Source: Ornithodoros turicata | Lineage: Eukaryota; Arthropoda; Arachnida; Ixodida; Argasidae | Length of the DNA: 64,000 nucleotides | Direction of reading: 5' to 3' | NCBI RefSeq assembly: GCF_037126465.1 | Contig: NC_088209.1 | Location: 9,432,052-9,496,051 of the forward strand | In this document: piece by piece, positions 1 to 8,510 of the stretch | Layout: each line of letters opens with the position of its first letter | How positions within the stretch are numbered: the stretch's first letter is position 1 | Translations under genes and position numbers: made by a program | Notes under the pieces: model-generated | The model's database searches: none | What the model was told of the DNA's origin: nothing | The model's input: the letters and a program-made list of their open reading frames with translations, nothing else

Positions 1-57
1 TATTCCCCCTCAAATTGATTAAGAAATTAAAGATGAAAGATGGAAGTCACAGAAAAC

Positions 58-134
58 GTTAGCCAGCTGTAGAACTCGAACCCACATCTTTTTAATTTCC
101 TGTGCAAGGCTCTACCAATTGAGCTCTACCAAGG
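58..134 (-). repeat. tRNA-like module at a LINE boundary (copy 1, degenerate)
   Basis: On the - strand there is a B-box-like GGTTCGAGTTC and an A-box-like TGGTAGAGCTC, about the right distance apart for a tRNA-derived Pol III promoter. The anticodon arm has decayed. The module lies just 3' of a LINE body (331-1310, - strand). The bases that follow it at 1-57 match the bases that follow the module at 13766-13835, where LINE ORF1 begins. It is therefore a recurring unit, not a host tRNA gene. Confidence 0.6.
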
Positions 135-330
135 AAACACTTTTTTTAAGAACGTTTAATTTCACACTGTTACAGTTCAAGATATAGATGTTTGACAGTG
201 ACGACACAAAAATACACGTTGAGGTGAAGTATGTACAAAAGCATGCGTGTGATTTGAGGACCAGGATCAGACCAGTAGAGAAGACCGGGATCAGACAACC
301 AGACTGTTGACCATGAGGACGACGATTCCA

Positions 331-1310
331 TTAATACCCCGTGGGGCTTGACAAAACAAGCTCAAGTACTTTGAGGCAGATAGGGAGCTCCGCACTACCT
401 GTTTGGCAGAGGAGAAACCTACACAGTGACGTCAGGTACTTCCTGAAGAAAGGCCAGGAGCAGACTGGAGGATAATTGCGGTCTCTTATATGACAACATA
501 TCCGCAACGAGTACAAATCTAACCAAATAAGTACGTCCCACGGGAGGTCCCCACCTGGACGGGTCGAGAGGGGCTGAATGGCCCCGCGCACTCAGGTAGA
601 TATTCTTCTTGAAGGCACGATGAAATGCGTCCCAGAAGTAGAAAGCATCCCAGCATGATAGGAAAGCATGCTCGTTGGTCTCCTCCTCCGGGCAGAGCCT
701 ACAGTTGTCGTTATTGAAAGCCACGAATCCTCGTTCTCGCAGCCAAGCGCGCACAGGTAGAGTGCCTTTCTGTAGGAGGGAAAAAAATATTTCACCGTAG
801 CTCCTACAGGAGTCTTCCTCACTGGCACGAGCACATACTCCCCAGGAGCCGAGCCGAAAAGCTGCCTGTAGAAGTGAGGGTGGAAAAGATTGTCAACAAC
901 ACCTGAATACAGGGACCGACGCGAGGCCTGCGAAGATGAACTCATACGGAAACTGCCTGGCGAGGAAGTGTATAGTGTCAGCAACTTCCTTGTAGAATCC
1001 CCATGTGCAGAGTGGTGTGTCGTACTATGTGGATACAACTATCCCAGGTAGCTCATCCTTTAAAAAGGTAGAAACACAGCGTCTCAGGAACGGATGAGTC
1101 TTATCGCGGAGAAAACACAAGACTCGCCACACAAGCTGACGGACAAAAAGTACTTCGAGGGTCGTTCACTTCCAAGGAACGTTTCCGAACGAGACCTCAT
1201 CGCAGCACCGGCGTACTTGGAGTACGAAGTCAATCTCGAGGCGCACCTCCTGATTGTCTTCAAGAAAACTCCCAGGCTGACGAATACCAGGTACCACATG
1301 GTGCGCTAGT
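331..1310 (-). pseudogene. LINE ORF2 C-terminus (L1/Tx1-type), decayed
   Basis: This is the 3' end of an endonuclease/reverse-transcriptase polyprotein on the - strand, spread over several frames. The clearest piece (419-754) carries a zinc-binding reverse-transcriptase tail: Cys-Arg-Leu-Cys, then NEHAFLSC, followed by a Trp/Phe-rich stretch (WDAFYFWDAF). That is the usual zf-RVT arrangement of L1/Tx1 elements. The preceding segment (roughly 760-1299) is the region between the RT and the zinc finger and has frame breaks. The matching 5' half (ORF1 and endonuclease) lies at 12016-13765 on the same strand, so the two may be halves of one LINE separated by later insertions. Not functional. Confidence 0.7.
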
Positions 1311-1411
1311 ATACGTCTAAAAAAGGTCTAACTTGAGACTTTATGTATACCGATAAATTTAGACGTCTCCAAGCTGTTCATAACGATATACATTATTTCG
1401 ACGTCCGAGAA

Positions 1412-2500
1412 AGTAGTAATGACTCGACACAGACTGTCGGCAACTCACAACTTCGTCTAAACACGATTTAATTAGGAATTAGAGCGAATTGGGACACCCC
1501 ACATTAATCAGCACACTCCAGGGTGTCACCAGACTAATTGGGGAGCGTCCATCTCGTGTCCAGACCAAGCTGTGAGTGGGCGTCAACATGTGTCCATAAA
1601 AAAGAAAAAGTAGATAGAAATAGAGTGGAGAAAAACAATTTATTCGAAACTCAACGACGCCGTGGTGAGGAAACCGCTCCGAAATGTCCAAGTGACCAGC
1701 GCCGCCATGTTGATAGTTGGCGACGGGCAGTTGCAGAGATCGACGACAGGTGGCCACTTAGTTGCGAGGCATCACACCAGATGGCGCCACCATCACTGTT
1801 CTATGCGAGAAAGACAGGGAACAACAGGATACTTGCGGCGGGTAAAAATGGCAACACTGCTAAACAAGTCTAAGGATGCGAGAGAAAAGGTCCAACCGCT
1901 ACTGCTAAACAGCACGGAGAAAACAGTACGCATCGGGGAAAAGGCTTAGGGGGGGCGATCGGTTAGGCCTAACCACAGCGTCATAACACTATGCAGCGAA
2001 CACAAGGCGGGAACCACTGGGCACACATCGCTAAACATGTGTCAACGCGAACAAAAGGCTTGCACACCGCTAAATAAGTCGAATCATGCGAGAGAAGGGT
2101 TAACACGAGCGCGGTCAAACATCGGCAAATCACTCGTTGGTCACCGCTAAACAAGTCAAAACACGGGGGCATGGCAAACATGCGAGAAAAGGAGCACGGT
2201 AAAACAACGCGGCAAATCACTCATCTTTTCCCTCTCGGTGACAGGTGCGACTGCTCCACCCGAGAGGCAGGCCGAAACTAAGCGGGCGCGAGGAGTGAGG
2301 AGCAACGGAGCGCACGTCTGCTCTCCGCGACAGCCAGCGAGAAACTGACTGGGGTCGACGTGCCGCGCCCTCTGCGCCGACCGACCGCGGGCTGTTTCGG
2401 TTTTGGCTCTCTAATCCTTCCGCTGCGCGCGTGCGTGCGCTCCTATCGGCTTCTCCTATTGGTGGCTTCTCCAGTTTCGGTTTCGCTCTCCTTTCCTTGC
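1412..2500 (+). repeat. Polinton terminal repeat, copy A, with iterated subterminal motifs
   Basis: Matches in inverted orientation to 29060-30116 and in part (about 1590-2230) to both ends of the palindromic element at 35461-42889. It holds several diverged copies of a unit of the form gctaaacaagtc...gcgagaaaagg, seen near 1858, 2071 and 2147. Spaced subterminal iterations could be transposase or replication-protein binding sites; that role is inference. The GC-rich inner part (2230-2500) precedes the promoter of the first ORF. Confidence 0.75.
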
Positions 2501-2513
2501 GCGCGTTTATCTG

Positions 2514-2520
2514 TATAAAG
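2514..2520 (+). promoter_or_regulatory. TATA box of Polinton copy A
   Basis: TATAAAG lies about 50 bases upstream of the first in-frame ATG region of the small ORF. The same motif and spacing are kept in copy B (29090-29096, - strand), in otherwise diverging sequence. Conservation in both copies supports a real RNA polymerase II promoter at the inner edge of the terminal repeat. Confidence 0.65.
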
Positions 2521-2574
2521 GCAGCGCACACCGCGCTTGCGTCATCGTTCTGACCGATACGTGGAACACGCCAT

Positions 2575-2838
2575 GTGCGGTTTATACTCCTGCATTTCTC
2601 GTCAGCGAGGAAAGACCAAAACGAAGAACTTCGCGAATTTATTCGCGGCATCGTGGAGGAAACCTTTCAAGTCCACTGCCTGGAATGGTTGCAAGCACGT
2701 CAAGAAATGTGTCAGGACAAGATGAAGACGCTCGACCGCATTTTAGCGGCGGACAGGCTGACGAAAAAGAAGTCCAACTTTAGCCTGGATAATCTGTATT
2801 GGGAACGCTGTTCCGATCTAGAGGACGACAACATGTAA
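2575..2838 (+). pseudogene. Small conserved Polinton ORF upstream of the ATPase (copy A)
   Basis: An acidic/basic, probably helical product of about 85 residues with the conserved stretch KMKTLDRILAADR and ending near LDNLYWE. The homologous ORF in copy B (28795-29049) starts with a different N-terminus; in copy A that N-terminus is in another frame (from about 2570), so an indel has broken this copy. Its position between the TATA box and an AATAAA (2838-2843) suggests a short dedicated transcript. I do not recognise the family. Confidence 0.55.
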
Positions 2839-2843
2839 ATAAA
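2838..2843 (+). terminator. Polyadenylation signal after the small Polinton ORF
   Basis: AATAAA overlaps the stop codon of the small ORF. Copy B has the same signal on its - strand at 28765-28770, just beyond the homologous ORF, so the signal is conserved. Confidence 0.5.
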
Positions 2844-2893
2844 AGCAATGCATTCCTCTTCGAGTCTCAGTCTCTACTTTTTCTTCGCCCAAC

Positions 2894-3547
2894 GTGTACG
2901 CACGCGACATGTCTCCCCCTCCCCAGACATTTTCGTTTCCGTCATCCTTTTCACTGTATCTTAAGCGGCCCCTCCATGTGCGGCAAATCTGCTTTCGTTG
3001 CGAACGTGCTGAGGAACCTGAACGACGTGGAGGACAAGCCTCCGTCACAAATATTCTACGTACAGAAATATACTTCGCCGAGCATGCAGGACGAATTTGG
3101 GGACTCCGTAGAATTTACCAAGGAGCTACCACTAGAGTGGGACATGTGGCGCACTACGCTGATCGTCGTCGACGATCACATGACCGACGCGGTTCCTTGA
3201 AGGATGTAACCGATCTTTTCATTCGGGGTTCTCACAACGCCAACGCGTCGATCTTCTTACTCGTTCAAACCATCTTTTTTGACAGTAGCCATTTTAGAAC
3301 TATATCCTACAACGCCAGTTACGTCGTTCTGTGGCGCACCGTGCGCAGCGTGCACCTGATCGAACATTTCGGCCAACAGCTATTTGGCAGAAAAAGATTG
3401 GAGTATCTTCTGGACGAATATAAACAAGCGATGTCGTCGCCCCACGCCTATTTACTCGTGGATCTTCACAACTATACGCACGAGGACCACAGGTTGCGTA
3501 GCAATATCTTTCCGAGAGAACGTCAATATATCTTCGCTCCGAAATGA
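2894..3547 (+). pseudogene. FtsK/A32-like genome-packaging ATPase, frameshifted (copy A)
   Basis: The Walker A motif GPSMCGKS lies near 2975-3000, with the Walker B-like run TLIVVDDH near 3155-3180. Both sit in one frame (2799-3200), which ends at a frameshift close to 3195. The C-terminal half, ending RQYIFAPK at 3547, is in another frame. The protein is the A32-type DNA-packaging ATPase of Polintons and adintoviruses, which would pump DNA into a capsid. Homologous to 28069-28714. Broken by at least one indel. Confidence 0.85.
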
Positions 3548-3634
3548 ACCTCCGCGCTCACTTTACTCAAAGTACTTTCCACTCTACCCCCTCTGCACCG
3601 TCGTGACGTCTTCAGACGTTCTTCATCGTCCGAC

Positions 3635-3883
3635 ATGAAACACCTCTCCGAAATTTGCCTCAATCTATTGAACGGAAAGGTGGCTCTAGCTCCAGACAGG
3701 TTCGCGCGTTTGAAGAAGCACAAACGCTTCTTACGACGGCTCGCCTACAACAAAATTCACAAGAATCCGCAACGTTTGAAGCGCTATCTGTCTCACCAGC
3801 GAGGACAGGGCGTTCTTTCGTTGGTGGTTCCTCTCCTACTTTCTGCCGTGTTGAACCTTTTTGCAAATGGCCAAAAGAATTGA
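3635..3883 (+). CDS. Small basic pX/core-like protein of Polinton (copy A)
   Basis: An intact 82-residue ORF. The N-terminal half is strongly basic (RLKKHKRFLRR). The C-terminal third is a hydrophobic segment (LSLVVPLLLSAVLNLF), probably membrane-interacting. A short basic protein with a hydrophobic tail, placed next to the ATPase, is common in Polintons and adenovirus-like elements, where such products are compared with adenovirus core or pX proteins; that role is inference. Its stop overlaps the start of the next ORF (ATG at 3867), a compact viral-style arrangement. The copy B counterpart is frameshifted. Confidence 0.6.
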   Translation: MKHLSEICLNLLNGKVALAPDRFARLKKHKRFLRRLAYNKIHKNPQRLKRYLSHQRGQGVLSLVVPLLLSAVLNLFANGQKN

Positions 3884-4160
3884 AGTGACCACCTCCTCCA
3901 TCGGAAACATTCTTTCCCTGAAGGAGAGTGACGACGTCAAAGTGAAACTCATACTGCAAGCACTGTATTGCATGCTCAAGCAGCACGGATTTGACCCCTA
4001 GGACAATAAAAACAAAGCGTCTGGTGCTACAAATGATTTTGACTATTCGCTCCTCTCTCCAGAGGTGGACAAAGAGGAAGCGGAAAGGGTCGTCTCGGAA
4101 TTAAAGAAGGTTCTTTCCTGGGATCGCGAGGGTTGTGTCAGGCAAGCCCATAAGGCACTC
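3867..4160 (+). pseudogene. Unrecognised conserved Polinton protein, truncated (copy A)
   Basis: Starts at the ATG overlapping the end of the pX-like gene. It is homologous to the ORF at 27291-27764 (- strand), with motifs KESDDVKVKL and EEAERVVSELKKVLSW. An in-frame TAG at 3999-4001 interrupts it, and homology ends near 4160 after a short deletion. Two helical regions are suggested by the heptad-like Leu/Val spacing. I cannot assign a function. Confidence 0.6.
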
Positions 4161-4165
4161 AAAGC

Positions 4166-6108
4166 GGTACCGGCACAGTTGCTTTGGTTGCCCCCCCCCC
4201 CCCCCTGTCCCTGCTGCACCCAACACATTTCGAAACTTTGCTGCGAATTGCACCGGCACCGCCGACACGGTGTCGCCGGCTTGAGCACGCCAAGGAAAGT
4301 TCATAATTTCAAACCAACCAATGAGCGCTCGCATACCGGGGGAGCGGCCTCAGGAGCCAATGGGCTCGTGACGGTTGAGAACTCGCGCTTCGACATGAAA
4401 ATTCTGTCGTTTCATGATGTTTGATGACGTGAAAAGCTCGCAGCGCCTCACTTTAGTCTGCAAGTGAACTCGCGAGTTTCATCCCCTTGGTACAAATCTA
4501 GTGTAGTTGAAAACTCACGTGACCTCCGGAGCTGGACCAATGACTGAGGACTAGCCACCGTTTTTTAATTATGTCGCGAATGACGTAAATGACGTGTCAT
4601 CCGATTCTCTCTCACATACTTTCCTCCTCTCTGCTCTGCTTTCCGTCCTCGTTTTTTGTTCCTTTTTTTTTCTTCCATTCACTGTTTTCTTTTTCTTTTT
4701 TTCCGCGTTTGTCGGAATGCAGTGAGAGCTACAGGAATATGGCGGAGGCTTGGTTGTTTTTGTCGCATGAACTATTTTATTGTGCGACGTACGGTTAGCA
4801 AGCAAGCATGACTGCAATAACGAAAACAATATGACTTTAATATTGCTCCGAAATTTGCTTGAAGAAGCCTGGTAATGTCGGACTGCCTCTGGCAAGGACT
4901 GCTACTGGGGGCTGGAGGTCAGTGGCTGCACGATGAAAATTAATATCAGATATACAGCTATGCATGTGAAAGTTGCAATGTAAGTAGGAAGAATAAAGGC
5001 GCTATTGAACGCGAAAAATAAGAACGGTGGTAGGGTTGTGAGAAGCTCGCAGCCATAGGGTATGATGAGCGACCTTAGTACGAAAAATATCTTTTATTGC
5101 GCTACTTCACAATGATATATTCAGGCCGAATAGCCTGGCAAACTTGGCTTTGGCGCTACGTATAGAACAGCTACTTGTCGGACGAAACTTGTCGAGTGAA
5201 ATCACCGAGAATCAGACTTACAGCAGCGTCATACCTTGTACGGTACGACATGAGCGGGTGTTTAATCATAACATTTAGATGATATTGTTTCACGAACAGA
5301 AATATAGTCTACCATCGCATCTGCGAAGCTACGCTGTCTGTCTCGGTCACAGAGTATTCCGGTCCCGATTTTCGGGAACTGTTAAGCAACTTGTTCACAA
5401 TACACGAAGTGAATGCCGTGTTGTAAGGCAATAAGCAATGACAAATGACTTACCTGTCGGTAGTCGTTGACCGGGTATCGGGTACGAGGTGTTTGGACTC
5501 TCGAATCGTTTCTACACCAAGAAGCAGAGCATAAATGTTGCGCAGGCATCTTCCCTGGCAGCTGTGACTGTTCAAGGACACTCACATGATACAGCTTGCG
5601 TTTTTTAACAGGAAAAATCAGAACTCGTACTCCAACCCAACCGCTATACAACACAAGCCATCCGAAACGGACGCCGGCGATTCCGTGGACGCCGGTTCCA
5701 AACGGCACAGCCGCCGCGCTGTCGCCTGTTTGAGAGCTCGCGAACAAATTTAAAAACCGCCAATCATCGCTCAGAAAACGAATTCGGCCCCATGGGTACC
5801 AATCAGTAATCACTAGCCACCGGATGTCTCCATGACGTTCAATTTATGACGTTTTCTCACGTCCGATGACGTGAAACGTATGAAGTGCCTCACTTTATCC
5901 CGCAAAGGAACTGTCGAGTTTCGGGCCCTTGGCAATGGTCAGTGTTCAAACTTGTTGGCTCAGTTGCTGGAGCTGACGCTCGCTACTGCAGTGTTTCGAG
6001 GTTTAGTAAGTTTATTTCTTGACCAGCATCGCTCGCATTTTTTCTTGCAATCTGTCGGTCAACTGGACAGTTCCGGCATCCTGTCCAATGCAATGAAAGA
6101 TATCGTTA
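4166..6108. other. Gene-poor stretch with a diverged direct duplication
   Basis: Contains a 15-base C run (4191-4205), a pyrimidine-rich tract (about 4600-4705) and two diverged direct copies of a block. The first is about 4343-4560 and the second about 5755-5940; both carry gatgacgtgaaa, cctcacttta and a nearby ctagccaccg. The ORFs here are short and look like chance frames. No gene recognised. Confidence 0.45.
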
Positions 6109-6116
6109 AGCGTAAC

Positions 6117-6903
6117 CAGGGATCGGAACCGGTATGTTTTTTTGTCCGGTTCGGGTTCGGGTTCAGGCAGATTGGTTCGGTTCGGGTGTAGCTCCGCTGA
6201 ACCGAAATTATCAGCTTGAACCGGTTCAGGTATATCGGTTCTGTTCGGGTTCGGCTCAGGAAGGACACCCCCCACCCCCCACCCGCACACACACAGACAA
6301 AAAATCAGTCAGCGGTCGGCAAATGTACAGGGATCGGAACCGTTACTTTTTTCGGTCTCGGTTTAACCGGTTCATGGACAGTATAATTATGCTACATGAA
6401 AGCCATCTTATGCTCACCGTACACGGTTGAAAGAGAAAGGTGTCAGACAACCGTTTCAGGTGAAAAACACTTTCGGGAATGCAGGTGAAAACACAAGAGA
6501 CGTACTAAACACATTTATTATTTACCTGATATTTTACTGTATTGTAATCTCGTGGGTGTCTGCTGAAAACGAAAAGCCATGTGCTGGAATCTTTTTGGCT
6601 GAACCCGGTCAGCGCCCTATTTTGCTGCGGTAAAAAACTGGCACTACGGTCAGAAACTTTTACTCGCATCTGGAAAATAAATAATCAAAGAATAAAAGAT
6701 CGGTCAGTAGTACAATTATTTCACCTCTGAACCGTATCCTGAACCGGTAACCGTATGATTTTCTTTTTTTTGGGGGGGGGAGGTTCAGTTTCGGTTCGGC
6801 TCAGCAGAAGCAGAAAAATTGTTCGGGTTCAGTCCGGTTTCGGTTTCGTCAGAAAATAGCGTTTTTTTGTGTGTGTTCGGTTCGGGTACAGTTCCGATCC
6901 CTG
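6117..6903. mobile_element. Non-autonomous hAT element (MITE) with perfect 8-bp target duplication
   Basis: The left end is CAGGGATCGGAACCGG; the right end, read on the other strand, is CAGGGATCGGAACTG. Flanking bases agcgtaac (6109-6116) and agcgtaac (6904-6911) are an exact 8-bp target-site duplication, the hallmark of hAT transposition together with CAGGG ends. The interior is rich in ggttcgggttcgg-type iterations. A second left-end-like copy (cagggatcggaaccg) begins at 6328, so there may be a nested or duplicated end. No transposase is encoded. Confidence 0.9.
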
Positions 6904-7080
6904 AGCGTAACAACGAGCGCTGCTGTAGCGGGGAGGCAAGGTCCCTTTGTTCCCTGGACTTCAGGTTTCAGGGGTGAGTTTTCTTTCTATCTTGTCCTTT
7001 GCTTCCACATTTGTGCCTGAGCTTGTGTTCACAATCGCATGCGATAGAGCTCTGGAGCACATCGTTTTTTTTTCCTGCAG

Positions 7081-7175
7081 AATGATGTTGCGAATCAGTG
7101 ACGAGCACAGTGGAGATGTAGGACTGACCTATGTGTGTGTTAAGATTCAATCGTTTGGATACGTTGATGGCTGGG
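7081..7175 (+). CDS. Candidate upstream exon of a duplicated-exon gene
   Basis: Follows a strong acceptor (polypyrimidine run and CTGCAG at 7051-7080) and stays open through ISDEHSGDVGLTYVC and YVDGWG. The GT after 7175 would be the donor, but it is a weak match to the consensus. It lies just upstream of the duplicated exons at 7222 and 7617. I do not recognise the family; membership in the same gene is inference. Confidence 0.3.
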
Positions 7176-7221
7176 GTACCTCATGGATTTACGCCTTTAT
7201 TATTTTTATATGTTCTTCCAG

Positions 7222-7311
7222 AGTCATGGAATGAAGGTCAAGAGTACTACGCCTGGCCTGTGAGCCATTTGTCGGCACTTCAGCTCAGCTGAAGCTGCGA
7301 TCAGATTTTAG
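7222..7311 (+). pseudogene. Duplicated exon, decayed copy
   Basis: Bordered by ttcttccag and gtaaac. The reading frame matching the exon at 7617-7714 shares the core VSHLxALQLS and an EYxAxxVSHL lead-in, but it has an in-frame TGA right after ALQLS. The homology extends into the upstream flank (gggtacctcatgg versus aggtacctcatgg) and downstream to gtaaac, so this is a tandem genomic duplication with an offset of about 400 bases. The stop marks this as the non-functional copy or an unused alternative exon. Confidence 0.55.
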
Positions 7312-7616
7312 GTAAACGAAAACAGTTACCTTTTCAGATCTGTTGTCCCCTTGTGTTCTAGTGCACCCTAATCTGAAACTGTCTGCCCTCAGTACTCTGT
7401 GCTGTTGTCACTAATCTGTGCTCACCGTGTTGCAGTGAAATATGGGTGCAGTTTTGTGGTATGGTACCATTTTCCCAGGGGCAACATAGTTAAGATTGTT
7501 GCACTTGTTTTTAAAACAGTGCGTACGTTGAGCAGTTCTTTCATTTGATATCTAGCTGTCAAAAACCGCACACATTATGTTGGCGCAGGTACCTCATGGT
7601 TTCATGTATTTTATAG

Positions 7617-7714
7617 GTGCTTCCACGTATGGATTGGAGGTGATGAATACAACGCCTGTGCTGTGAGTCATTTGTTGGCACTTCAGCTTAGCTGCAGCTA
7701 CGATCCCATTTCAG
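7617..7714 (+). CDS. Internal exon of an unrecognised cysteine-containing protein
   Basis: Acceptor ttttatag and donor gtaaac flank an open 98-base exon encoding GGDEYNACAVSHLL and ALQLSCSYDP. It begins with one base and ends with one base of a split codon. The next candidate exon (8225) begins with the two bases needed to complete that codon, so the frame is preserved across the splice. Frame conservation and canonical borders favour a real exon over chance. I do not recognise the family; with several Cys it could be a secreted arthropod protein. Confidence 0.5.
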
Positions 7715-8224
7715 GTAAACAAAAACCGGTACTTTCTCTAATCTGGCTGTGCTGTTGTTCAATAACGCTGGATTTCTATGTGCTCGCTAATCTGATGCTC
7801 GTGTGAGTCTCTTGTAAATACTTTGTGCCAAAGAGCTTCAGTTACAGTTGGAGTGTCTGAACTGCATCGGATTCATGTAATTGATGCCATATAAGTGCAG
7901 GCTGTCAGAATGATTATTTTTCAGATTCAGTCACACAATTTCCTTCTTAGCGCATCCGCATTTTGATTTGCAGAGTAGGATAGGTCATTTCACGGTAGAG
8001 TTAGAAATCTCGTCTTTCGTCTTCGAATTGTCAGTCTGCAGTCAAATGTGTTCTGCACAAGCAACTATTACCCGACATGTATGGATGGGGAAATACTTGA
8101 CACTTGCATAGTGCCTGAATAAAAACTATGCATAAATTTCAGTTCTGCAGTAAACAAGCTGCATCCAACATTTTTGCATACAGGCATTTATAATGATATC
8201 ACACATTGCCTTTTCTATTTTCAG

Positions 8225-8355
8225 TGTACCTCGGAAACGTTCCTTCCTGCTACCCACAGCCGTCTACCACCCCAAACGTGTGTAAAGTATTGGTTGCCTT
8301 TGGAGCATTCAAGCATGAACCCAAAGACAGAGGCAAGGCTTGCAGCTACCAGTGA
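8225..8355 (+). CDS. Terminal exon of the same unrecognised cysteine-containing gene
   Basis: Follows a strong acceptor (ttttctattttcag). In the frame set by the exon at 7617-7714 it reads YLGNVPSCYPQPSTTPNVC, continues through KVLVAFGAFKHEP, and ends at TGA 8353-8355. Beyond that stop the same frame stays open for a further Cys-rich stretch (YKCCDMC... EGKCSRC) to about 8493. The TGA could therefore be the true end or a disabling mutation. An AATAAA at 8497-8502 closes the unit. Several Cys pairs suggest an extracellular protein; function unknown. Confidence 0.45.
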
Positions 8356-8496
8356 TATAAGTGCTGCGACATGTGCATTACTATCTACTTTGGAAGATTT
8401 ATTGATGTGTGGTTGTGCAATGAGGGGAAGTGCTCACGATGTCTGCTAACTTCTCCACATGTTTGGAAGTCAATGTTTGACCAGTACGTTCATTGA

Positions 8497-8502
8497 AATA
8501 AA
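8497..8502 (+). terminator. Polyadenylation signal of the spliced gene fragment
   Basis: AATAAA, placed shortly after the extended reading frame and about 145 bases after the first in-frame stop. It supports 8225-8500 as a 3' terminal exon. Confidence 0.45.
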
Positions 8503-8510
8503 CCTTGTAC

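Larger units (their letters stand above)
1412..4165 (+). mobile_element. Polinton/Maverick-like element, one end, truncated (copy A)
   Basis: The end begins AGTAGTAATGAC, consistent with the 5'-AG...TC-3' ends of Polintons. It is followed by about 1.1 kb of terminal repeat, a TATA box, a small ORF, a packaging ATPase, a pX-like basic protein and a further ORF. Homology to copy B (24337-30116, opposite strand) stops near 4165, just before a run of 15 C (4191-4205). The six bases before 1412 (cgagaa) do not match the six after 30116 (ggttga). Copies A and B are therefore separate fragments with the same end outward, not the two ends of one element. Confidence 0.8.

Noticed and set aside
4191..4205. 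C15 run as a biological boundary of Polinton copy A
   Set aside because: Homology to copy B ends about 25 bases earlier; the run is a slippage-prone homopolymer.
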